5,738 nt of DNA, from NCBI GenBank assembly GCA_021160885.1, contig JAGHBR010000166.1:1-5738 (forward strand). The letters are read 5' to 3'. Of this stretch, positions 1 through 5,738 are shown piece after piece. The position numbers and the translations under genes were made by a program. The notes below the pieces were generated by a model, which was not told the DNA's origin, made no database searches, and worked only from the letters and a program-made list of their open reading frames with translations. Within the stretch, counting starts at the first letter, position 1. The number at the start of each line of letters is the position of its first letter. The DNA is from Caldisericaceae bacterium. GTDB lineage: Bacteria > Calditrichota > Calditrichia > Calditrichales > Calditrichaceae.

Positions 1-54
1 CTGTTAAAAAAATACGCTGTAGCCGGAACCAAGGCTGCAGATCAATTGCATTAA
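1..54 (+). CDS. cydA: C-terminal end of cytochrome bd oxidase subunit I (CydA), partial
   Basis: Frame 1 is open from the first base to a TAA at 52-54 and encodes 17 residues, LLKKYAVAGTKAADQLH. The 5' part lies off the left edge. The fragment is too short to identify by itself. It reads like the short hydrophilic tail after the last transmembrane helix of CydA (a K-Y-A type segment followed by a polar end). Its stop lies 18 bases before cydB, the usual position of cydA in cydAB operons. CydA would be the subunit carrying hemes b558, b595 and d and the quinol site. The call rests mainly on gene order; that a coding end is present is fairly secure. Confidence 0.72.
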   Translation: MLKKYAVAGTKAADQLH

Positions 55-57
55 TTT

Positions 58-67
58 GAGAGGAGGT
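58..67 (+). promoter_or_regulatory. Strong Shine-Dalgarno sequence of cydB
   Basis: The sequence GAGAGGAGGT ends 5 bases before the cydB ATG at 73, and its GGAGG core sits 6 bases upstream. This is a near-perfect match to the anti-Shine-Dalgarno sequence at ideal spacing. It fixes the cydB start and contrasts sharply with cydD, which has no comparable site. Confidence 0.85.
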
Positions 68-72
68 AAGTT

Positions 73-1089
73 ATGGAATTTTTAAATACATTATGGTTCA
101 TTTTGATTGCCGTCCTCTTTATTGGATACTTCTTTTTAGAAGGATTTGATTACGGGGTAGGAATGTTGGTTCCCTTTTTAGGAAAAAGCGATCAAGAACG
201 TCGCGTCATTATTAATTCAGTGGGCACCTTTTGGGATGGTAACGAAGTGTGGTTGTTAACTGCAGGCGGAGCCATGTTTGCGGCATTCCCCAACTGGTAC
301 GCCACCTTGTTTAGCGGATTTTATCTTGCCTTGATTTTAATGTTGTTGGGCCTGATTGTTCGCGGAGTATCCTTCGAATTCCGCAGCAAAGATGAAAATC
401 CCAAGTGGCGTAATTTCTGGGATTGGATGCTGGCCATCGGTAGTTTTATTCCAGCTCTTTTGTGGGGTGTGGCCATGACCAATATTTGGGTTGGTGTGCC
501 GATTGATCAAAACATGAACTACGTTGGGGGCTTTTTTAACCTGCTTAATCCATTTGCCCTGCTCGGAGGTTTGGGTACACTTTTCATCTTTTTACTTCAT
601 GGGGCGCTTTTCCTCTCGTTGAAAACTGAAGGTGAGGTAGAAGAAAAGGCCAAAGCCTTGTCTGCTAAACTTTGGATCCCCACAGCCATTGTTTTCGTTT
701 TGTTCACAATCTTTGGTTATTTAAAAACAGATCTGTTTTTTAAATTAGGCTTAAATCCGGGTATTGTGCCAATTTTTACCATTTTAGCCTTAATTTTCAC
801 CTATGTTTTTATCAAAAACGGCAAAATGGGTTGGGCTTTTGTTATGAATGGCTTGACCATTGTTTTCACGACAATCACTATTTTCATGTCCATGTTTCCC
901 AACGTTCTGCCGTCTTCCTTAAACGCAGAGTGGAGCTTAACCATTTACAATGCCTCTTCTTCGCCTTACACTTTAAAAATCATGAGCATTGTAGCTTTGA
1001 TTTTTGTGCCGATTGTACTGGCCTATCAGGCCTGGACTTATTACATTTTCCGGCAACGAGTTTCACATAAATCAAAGCTCACCTACTAA
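73..1089 (+). CDS. cydB: Cytochrome bd ubiquinol oxidase subunit II (CydB)
   Basis: This is the second core subunit of the inner-membrane bd oxidase, which oxidises quinol and reduces O2 to water without pumping protons. The 338-residue length is normal for the family. Family hallmarks are visible. GFDYGVG lies at residues 24-30 in the first helix. FWDGNEVWL lies at 53-61, where W54 and D55 match the conserved Trp-Asp pair (Trp57/Asp58 in E. coli CydB). RGVSFEFR lies at 97-104, NPFALLGGL at 159-167 and FLLHGALFL at 173-181. About eight or nine hydrophobic helices can be traced, near 8-30, 53-72, 76-98, 115-135, 155-182, 200-218, 228-247, 253-275 and 305-330. The start is set by the strong ribosome site at 58-67. 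The gene follows cydA at 18 bases and is closed by the terminator at 1101-1131, so cydAB looks like one transcription unit. No truncation or missing key residue was seen. Confidence 0.97.
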   Translation: MEFLNTLWFILIAVLFIGYFFLEGFDYGVGMLVPFLGKSDQERRVIINSVGTFWDGNEVWLLTAGGAMFAAFPNWYATLFSGFYLALILMLLGLIVRGVSFEFRSKDENPKWRNFWDWMLAIGSFIPALLWGVAMTNIWVGVPIDQNMNYVGGFFNLLNPFALLGGLGTLFIFLLHGALFLSLKTEGEVEEKAKALSAKLWIPTAIVFVLFTIFGYLKTDLFFKLGLNPGIVPIFTILALIFTYVFIKNGKMGWAFVMNGLTIVFTTITIFMSMFPNVLPSSLNAEWSLTIYNASSSPYTLKIMSIVALIFVPIVLAYQAWTYYIFRQRVSHKSKLTY

Positions 1090-1100
1090 GTCAAGAATCA

Positions 1101-1131
1101 GGCTGCGGATTCACCGCAGCCTTTTTTCTTT
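1101..1131 (+). terminator. Rho-independent terminator after cydB
   Basis: A perfect 8-bp, G+C-rich stem is formed by GGCTGCGG (1101-1108) and CCGCAGCC (1114-1121), with a 5-base loop. It is followed directly by six T, one C and four more T (1122-1132). It starts 12 bases after the cydB stop. This is a canonical intrinsic terminator and should end or strongly attenuate cydAB transcription before cydD. Confidence 0.92.
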
Positions 1132-1132
1132 T

Positions 1133-1182
1133 AAAAAAATTCACTACCTTTTTAATAATGCATTTAATAAAGAAATAATATT
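1133..1182 (+). promoter_or_regulatory. A/T-rich leader of cydDC, possible weak promoter
   Basis: These 50 bases between the terminator and the cydD ATG are almost all A/T. They hold -10-like hexamers (TAATAA at 1153-1158, TTTAAT at 1163-1168). A poor -35-like TTCACT lies at 1140-1145, 17 bases before the second. An independent cydDC promoter would make sense after a strong terminator, but no element is close to consensus and an A/T-rich spacer matches such motifs by chance. There is no clear Shine-Dalgarno sequence before the cydD start; only an A-rich AAAGAAA lies about 7 bases upstream. Confidence 0.25.
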
Positions 1183-2916
1183 ATGAATTTAGACAGCCGA
1201 CTATTTAAATTAATTAAAGATTTAAAAGGAACTTTTTTTCTAACCATTTTTTTTGCTCTACTTACTGCCATAGCCATTATTTTTCAGGCCCATTACTTAA
1301 GCAGAATTATTGATCTAAGCTTCTTAAAAAAACAATCGTTAGAAAGTCTTTTGCCTGCCGTTTTTGTGTTTGTGTTGCTGGTTCTGGGACGATTCTTGAG
1401 TCAATGGATCAGTAACCATTTCGCCATTCAGCTTAGTTCCCGCATCCGATTTGATTTACGCAATCGCTTAGTCAATCAGTTACACAAGACAAGCCCTGTT
1501 TATCTAAGCCTTGAGAAGCGCGGCGAACTAACCAACACTTTACAGCAGGGTATTGAAGCATTGGACGCCTACTTTCGTTCCTACCTGCCCCAGCTTTTTA
1601 ATGCAGCAGCAATCCCTTTGCTGATCCTGATTTTTGTTTTTCCGATTGATCTGTTGTCGGGCACTGTATTTCTGTTTACGGCACCTATCATCCCAATTTT
1701 TATGATTTTAATCGGCGGCCTGGCCAAACGCGCCACTCAACGTCAGTGGAAAACCCTTTCTTTTTTAAGTGCCTACTTGTTAGATATGATTGAAGGGTTG
1801 ACCACGTTAAAAATCTTAAACCGTAGCCATTCACAGCTAACCAGAATTAAAACATTAAGCGAACAATTTCGTCAGACCACCATTTCTGTTTTGCGTATTG
1901 CTTTCTTATCGGCCTTAGTACTCGAAATGGCCGCCACCATAAGTACGGCGGTAATTGCCGTAGAAATTGGTCTGCGTTTACTTTACGCTAAGCTCCCCTT
2001 TTCACAGGCGCTTTTTATTCTCATATTAGCACCTGAATTTTACCAGCCCATGCGACAACTGGGCGCCAGTTTTCACGCTGGCATGGAAGGTTTTGAAGCC
2101 GCTCAACGAATATTTGAAATTTTTAATTTTCCATTCAGAACTACAGCAGTCGACCAAATTAAAGAGACGCCAAATTCATTTAGTTCCATTACGTTCAACC
2201 AGGTTTCCTTTACCTATCCGGGTAGTCAAAATACGGCTCTTAAGAACATCAATTTTTCGATTCAATATGGCAAAAAATACGTAATAATTGGAACAAGCGG
2301 TTCAGGAAAATCTACGCTGTTTAATTTAATTTTAAGATTCATTACCCCCACAGAAGGGAAAATTTTAATAGATGGCCGGAATCTACAGTGCTGGCCTGAA
2401 GAGTCATGGTTCCAAATGATCAGTTGGGTGCCACAAAAAGCATACCTATTTCACGACACCATCGAAGCTAATCTGCGTCTGGTAAAGCCGTATGCCACAC
2501 AAAAGGAAATTGAACGGGCCTGTCAAAAAGCACGCCTTCATACCTTTATCGAACAATTGCCTGAGGGCTACCAGACCATTGTGGGGGAAAGGGGTATCCG
2601 CTTAAGCGGCGGGCAGGCCCAGCGTTTGGCATTGGCTCGTGCATTTTTAAAAAATGCGCCGATCATTCTACTGGATGAACCCACAGCTAACCTTGATCCC
2701 CAGTTGGACAGAGAAATCATTGAAATCATTAATCAGTTGCCCAAAGAAACCACTCAAATCATTATTGCTCACCGACTGAGTACTTTAAAATCTGCCGACA
2801 CCATTCTGGCCTTGCAAAACGGCAGGTTAATCGATTCCGGTTCTTATGAGGAACTGCTTCAACCAGGAAGATATCTCCACCGGATGTTAAATAATTTGGG
2901 AAGGGGAACTAGATGA
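1183..2916 (+). CDS. cydD: CydD, ABC half-transporter for cytochrome bd assembly
   Basis: One half of the heterodimeric inner-membrane CydDC exporter, required for assembly of bd oxidase. It has been described as a cysteine/glutathione exporter and, from recent structural work, as a heme transporter. At 577 residues it is a normal full-length exporter half: a six-helix membrane domain (about 1-310) followed by a nucleotide-binding domain. CydD-type signatures include GIEALDAYF at 123-131, YLPQL at 134-138, TAPIIPIFM at 166-174 and APEFYQPMRQLG at 283-294. The ATPase has Walker A GTSGSGKST (370-378), Q-loop Q418, LSGGQ (474-478), Walker B with D498 and E499, D-loop NLD and H-loop H530, so it looks catalytically complete. 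The ATG at 1183 is the only reasonable start because an in-frame TAA lies at 1168-1170; it lacks a good ribosome site. It overlaps cydC by four bases. It is told apart from CydC by the signatures above and by being first in the pair, as in E. coli. Confidence 0.94.
   Translation: MNLDSRLFKLIKDLKGTFFLTIFFALLTAIAIIFQAHYLSRIIDLSFLKKQSLESLLPAVFVFVLLVLGRFLSQWISNHFAIQLSSRIRFDLRNRLVNQLHKTSPVYLSLEKRGELTNTLQQGIEALDAYFRSYLPQLFNAAAIPLLILIFVFPIDLLSGTVFLFTAPIIPIFMILIGGLAKRATQRQWKTLSFLSAYLLDMIEGLTTLKILNRSHSQLTRIKTLSEQFRQTTISVLRIAFLSALVLEMAATISTAVIAVEIGLRLLYAKLPFSQALFILILAPEFYQPMRQLGASFHAGMEGFEAAQRIFEIFNFPFRTTAVDQIKETPNSFSSITFNQVSFTYPGSQNTALKNINFSIQYGKKYVIIGTSGSGKSTLFNLILRFITPTEGKILIDGRNLQCWPEESWFQMISWVPQKAYLFHDTIEANLRLVKPYATQKEIERACQKARLHTFIEQLPEGYQTIVGERGIRLSGGQAQRLALARAFLKNAPIILLDEPTANLDPQLDREIIEIINQLPKETTQIIIAHRLSTLKSADTILALQNGRLIDSGSYEELLQPGRYLHRMLNNLGRGTR
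2898..2907 (+). promoter_or_regulatory. Ribosome binding site of cydC inside the cydD end
   Basis: A purine-rich GGGAAGGGGA lies within the last codons of cydD and ends 5 bases before the cydC ATG at 2913. Together with the ATGA overlap it supports this start and translational coupling of the two transporter halves, which would favour equal amounts of each. Confidence 0.6.
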
Positions 2917-4655
2917 GCACAATCATTCGCCTGTTGAAACTGACACTTCCCTATCGCAAATGGATCGCTTTATCTGTCGTTTTAGGTGTACTCACTATTG
3001 GCACAGGTATTGGTTTGATGATGGCTTCAGCCTTCATTATTTCAATGGCGGCGCTTCATCCATCTATCGCTGAACTTCAGGTGGCCATTGTTGGCGTGCG
3101 TTTCTTTGGCATCAGTCGTGGTGTTTTCCGCTATCTGGAAAGGCTTGTGAGCCATGATACCACCTTTCGTTTACTCAACCACTTTCGCGTACGCTTTTAC
3201 CAGGCCATGGAACCATTAGTGCCGGCCCGCCTGGGCCGTTTAAAGAGCGCAGACTTACTACAACGGATTGTAGCAGACATCCAGAATCTGGAAAATTTCT
3301 TTGTCCGTGTAATGGCGCCACCTGCTATGGCTTTTTTAAGTGGTCTGCTGATGTTTGCTCTGCTCTGGTCTTTTGGACTGGAATTCGCACTTATTTTTTT
3401 AGTTTTTTACCTGCTGGCCGGTACAATTATCCCTTATCTGAGCATTCAGTTAAGTCAGGGCCTGGGCAAAAAGATTACCTTACTAAAAAGCGAATTAAAT
3501 GTCGTTTTGCTAGATCAGCTTAATGGGCTTTCTGAATTAGTCATTAATCGACAAACAGTGGCTCAGCAACAAAAAATCCGTGATTTGAACCAGCAATTGA
3601 CCACTTTACAAAAGCGCATGTTAAGCATCGAAGCATTACATCAGGGGTTTGTTACATTGCTCCTGTTTGGTGCGGTAACTATTACCTTAATCCTTGGGAT
3701 TCAAAAAATCGAAGCCGGAAGCTTTAATGGTATTTATTTGGCTGTTTTGGTACTGGGCATTATGGCGGCCTTTGAAGGCGTTTTGCCCCTACCACCCATG
3801 GCCCAGTATCTGGAAGAAAATAAAGCCGCCGGGCAACGTCTATTTGAGATTATCGACCAGCCACCTGTCCTGGCCGATCCTTCAGTTCCACAAACTTTTC
3901 CAACCGATTCACAAATTAAAATTGACATCAAAGACCTTTCCTTTTACTACGCCCCAACTGAACAAGCTGTGTTGCAAAATCTTGCAATGGAAATTAAGCC
4001 AGGCGCTAAAGTGGCAATTGTCGGTCCCAGTGGCTCGGGAAAATCCACTTTAGCCAGACTCTTAATTCGTTTGTACGATTACCAGCAGGGACACATTCGA
4101 CTTAATGATATTGAGCTTAGATCCTTTAAGCAGAACGATGTTCGGGAAAATATTGCTTACGCAGCGCAGGCTTTTCATTTATTCACTGGCAGTGTGGCTG
4201 AAAATTTACGATTAATCAAACCAGACGGTACAGAAGACCAATTTCTGGAAATTTTAAAAATCGTCAAATTAGACGAATTGTCATCTACTCCCGCAGAGAT
4301 TCTCTCTTACCAGATAGGTGAGCACGGCCAACGCTTGAGCGGTGGCCAAGCTCAACGTCTGGCACTGGCCCAGGTTTTACTCAAAAACAGCTCGATTCTC
4401 ATAATGGATGAAGTAACTGCAAATCTGGATGTGGAAACAGAAAACGAGATTCTAATAAATATTTACGCACACTTTGCCAACAGGACGGTCATTAATATAA
4501 CCCACCGTTTAAGCAATATGGAATTTTACGATAATATTTTTGTATTAAAAGACGGCCTGTTAATTGGTGCAGCGACCCATCAAGAATTACTGGAAAGCAA
4601 TCCATTTTACAAACATATGTTCTCCGTTTACCAGGAAAGTTTGCTTTTAGGTTGA
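2913..4655 (+). CDS. cydC: CydC, ABC half-transporter for cytochrome bd assembly
   Basis: Partner of CydD in the heterodimeric inner-membrane exporter needed for bd oxidase maturation. It has 580 residues: a membrane domain (about 1-315) and a nucleotide-binding domain (about 335-580). The CydC hallmark GVRFFGISR (61-69) is followed by RYLERLVSHDTTFRLL (73-88). R77 and H81 there align with E. coli CydC Arg81 and His85, which as I recall were assigned to heme binding. PARLGRLKSADLLQRIVADI (104-123) is also typical. The ATPase shows Walker A GPSGSGKST (371-379), Q-loop Q419, LSGGQ (475-479), Walker B D499 and E500, and H-loop H531, so hydrolysis appears possible. Two mild departures are Val501 where Pro is usual after the catalytic Glu, and Gln487 where Arg is usual after the signature helix. 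The start is supported by the upstream purine-rich site and the four-base overlap with cydD. No clear terminator follows. Confidence 0.94.
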   Translation: MSTIIRLLKLTLPYRKWIALSVVLGVLTIGTGIGLMMASAFIISMAALHPSIAELQVAIVGVRFFGISRGVFRYLERLVSHDTTFRLLNHFRVRFYQAMEPLVPARLGRLKSADLLQRIVADIQNLENFFVRVMAPPAMAFLSGLLMFALLWSFGLEFALIFLVFYLLAGTIIPYLSIQLSQGLGKKITLLKSELNVVLLDQLNGLSELVINRQTVAQQQKIRDLNQQLTTLQKRMLSIEALHQGFVTLLLFGAVTITLILGIQKIEAGSFNGIYLAVLVLGIMAAFEGVLPLPPMAQYLEENKAAGQRLFEIIDQPPVLADPSVPQTFPTDSQIKIDIKDLSFYYAPTEQAVLQNLAMEIKPGAKVAIVGPSGSGKSTLARLLIRLYDYQQGHIRLNDIELRSFKQNDVRENIAYAAQAFHLFTGSVAENLRLIKPDGTEDQFLEILKIVKLDELSSTPAEILSYQIGEHGQRLSGGQAQRLALAQVLLKNSSILIMDEVTANLDVETENEILINIYAHFANRTVINITHRLSNMEFYDNIFVLKDGLLIGAATHQELLESNPFYKHMFSVYQESLLLG

Positions 4656-4762
4656 TGTGATGTGCTAAGTTAAGCATTCAATGGTGTTGTAAAAGAATAT
4701 GGATTATTATAACGATTTTTGGTTACTTGTCATTGTTCCCTAAATCTATTATTCGAAATGTG

Positions 4763-4775
4763 CAGAATATTTCTG
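4763..4775. terminator. Weak hairpin between the convergent genes, possible bidirectional terminator
   Basis: CAGAA (4763-4767) and TTCTG (4771-4775) pair around a 3-base loop, with a possible G-T pair outside, and three T follow on the + strand. It lies just past the - strand kinase stop and about 110 bases after cydC, where transcription from both sides should end. The stem is short and A/T-rich and the T-tract poor, so termination is only a possibility. The rest of the 4656-4776 spacer shows no gene or convincing signal. Confidence 0.22.
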
Positions 4776-4776
4776 T

Positions 4777-5738
4777 TTAAGAAAGACTATTTTTGTTTGG
4801 CTGGTGTTTTTTTGTTGAAGAAGCTATTTCCTTCTTCCAGACCGGTAATTGAAAACTAAATATAGTACCGCTTTGCGTATCACTTTGAACCGAAATTTGT
4901 TGTTCGTGTGCTTCTACAATTTTTTTAACAATAGCCAGCCCAAGACCACTGCCTTCGGAAGCACGGTTTCGTCTTTTGTCAACTCTATAAAAACGCTCAA
5001 AAATGTAAAGCAGATCCTTTTTCGGAAATGCCAGGCCCATTGTCCATTACCTTTACTTCTACTGTATCTTGCTTCTTTTCAATTTCCAGCGCTACTGTTG
5101 AACCTTTGCCGCTGAATTTCAAAGCATTTTGAATTAAATTCGAAATGGCGCGTTCGATCATGCCAATATCACCATTGACAAGTGGTATATTTTGGGGAAA
5201 ACGTGATATTAAAATTAACGCCCAACGCTTCTGCCTGCGGTTGGAATTTTAGAACAATGTCCTGAGCTAATTCAGCAATGGAAAATGGTTCTATGGTCGG
5301 TTCAATCTTTTTGGCATCAAACTTGGCCAGTTCAAACAAAGCATTGACCAGGTCGTTCAGATGAACGATATTTTTGTGAATGATTCTCAGAAATTTTTTC
5401 CGCTCCTTTTTAAAAAGTGCCTGATCTTTGATCATGACTGTTTCGATGCAACCACGTGCTGAGGCCAACGGACTGCGCAGATCATGTGAAAAATTGGCAA
5501 TCAGCTCCCGCCTCATACGATCGTGGTTTTCAAGATCGTGTAAATATTTTTGAAAGGCGCTGGACATATTGTTAAAAACTATTCCCAAATCACCAATTTA
5601 ATCCTGCGAAGTAATCGGAATGCGGGCATCGTATTTGCCGTTGAAGTAGTTTACCACATTGCGCATGATTTGTAATCGTTTATTTAACCCATCTTGAACA
5701 GATTTTTCCGAAAATATACTACAATAAGTACGTTTGTA
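4777..5738 (-). pseudogene. Sensor histidine kinase (HAMP, HisKA, HATPase_c), broken and 5'-partial
   Basis: Read on the - strand from the right edge, this encodes the cytoplasmic part of a membrane-type two-component sensor kinase. The sensor and transmembrane part lie beyond 5738. A HAMP segment runs from about 5700 to 5560 (YFNGKYDARIPITSQD, stop, IGDLGIVFNNM). HisKA follows with the phospho-acceptor in ANFSHDLRSPL, His codon at 5484-5486, and later NALFELAKFD. The ATPase part has the N box (NLIQNALKF), G1 (MDNGPGIS), F box (IFERFYRVD) and G2 (GSGLGLAIVKKIVEAH), ending at TAA 4777-4779. Three lesions break it: an in-frame TAA at 5598-5600 where HAMP has a conserved Glu; a +1 indel in the run 5194-5201 separating HisKA from the N box; and a +1 indel at 5016-5022 separating G1 from the F and G2 boxes. 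Removing two bases gives exactly 320 codons from 5738 to the stop. The isolated open pieces at 5169-5588 and 4777-5040 are fragments, not separate genes. The kinase is convergent with cydC. Its signal and partner regulator are unknown. Sequencing error could explain the indels. Confidence 0.88.

Noticed and set aside
1004..1186. A 60-codon open frame whose TGA overlaps the cydD ATG (ATGA at 1183-1186), looking like a coupled leader peptide
   Set aside because: Most of it lies out of frame over cydB and then runs through the terminator hairpin. It has no ribosome site, and its composition is that of a shadow frame. The ATGA is chance in an A/T-rich leader.
3694..4053. A 119-codon + strand open frame inside cydC
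   Set aside because: It overlaps conserved CydC sequence, including Walker A, in another frame and has no recognisable domain. It is a shadow of a real gene.
4663..4676. Inverted repeat TGCT...AGCA just after cydC as its terminator
   Set aside because: The stem is only 4 bp and no T-tract follows, which is too weak to call.
4492..4677. A 61-codon - strand open frame across the cydC end and spacer
   Set aside because: Almost all of it is antisense to the CydC C-terminus, it has no ribosome site, and its sequence resembles no known family.
4849..5115. An 88-codon + strand open frame opposite the kinase ATPase domain
   Set aside because: The - strand here encodes clear G1, F and G2 kinase boxes, so the + strand frame is antisense noise.
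5016..5201. Programmed ribosomal frameshifting as the reason for the split kinase
   Set aside because: Two separate shifts plus an upstream nonsense codon would all need recoding, and histidine kinases are not known for this. No stimulatory structure was evident. Decay or homopolymer sequencing error is simpler.

Overview
The window carries the end of a cytochrome bd oxidase operon and its assembly transporter on the + strand, followed by a convergent, broken sensor histidine kinase on the - strand. Protein-level similarity of conserved motifs identifies a bacterium with a cydA-cydB-cydD-cydC arrangement. Base composition leans A/T, and codon use looks uniform across the window. The taxon cannot be fixed from this sequence. 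The CydB and kinase sequences would suit an environmental lineage such as Calditrichota/Bacteroidota-like or related Gram-negative bacteria, but this is a weak inference.

Layout: (1) positions 1-54 are the last 17 codons of the upstream gene, almost certainly cydA. (2) 73-1089 is cydB, with a very strong Shine-Dalgarno sequence. (3) 1101-1131 is a textbook intrinsic terminator closing the oxidase genes. (4) 1183-2916 is cydD and 2913-4655 is cydC. They are two complete ABC-exporter half-transporters that overlap by ATGA and so are translationally coupled. (5) 4656-4776 is a short A/T-rich spacer between convergent genes, with only a weak hairpin. (6) 4777-5738 on the - strand is the HAMP, HisKA and HATPase_c part of a histidine kinase, with its 5' part beyond the right edge.

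The cyd genes work as one system. CydA and CydB form the quinol-oxidising, O2-reducing bd oxidase in the inner membrane. CydDC is the heterodimeric ABC transporter needed for bd assembly, historically linked to thiol export and more recently to heme. The terminator between cydB and cydD suggests that cydDC is transcribed at a lower level by read-through or from its own promoter.

I found no evidence of an undescribed system. The most notable observation is that the kinase carries three separate lesions: one nonsense codon at the conserved HAMP Glu and two +1 indels in homopolymer runs. Once these are corrected, every diagnostic kinase box appears in order. This points to a recently decayed pseudogene, or partly to sequencing error.
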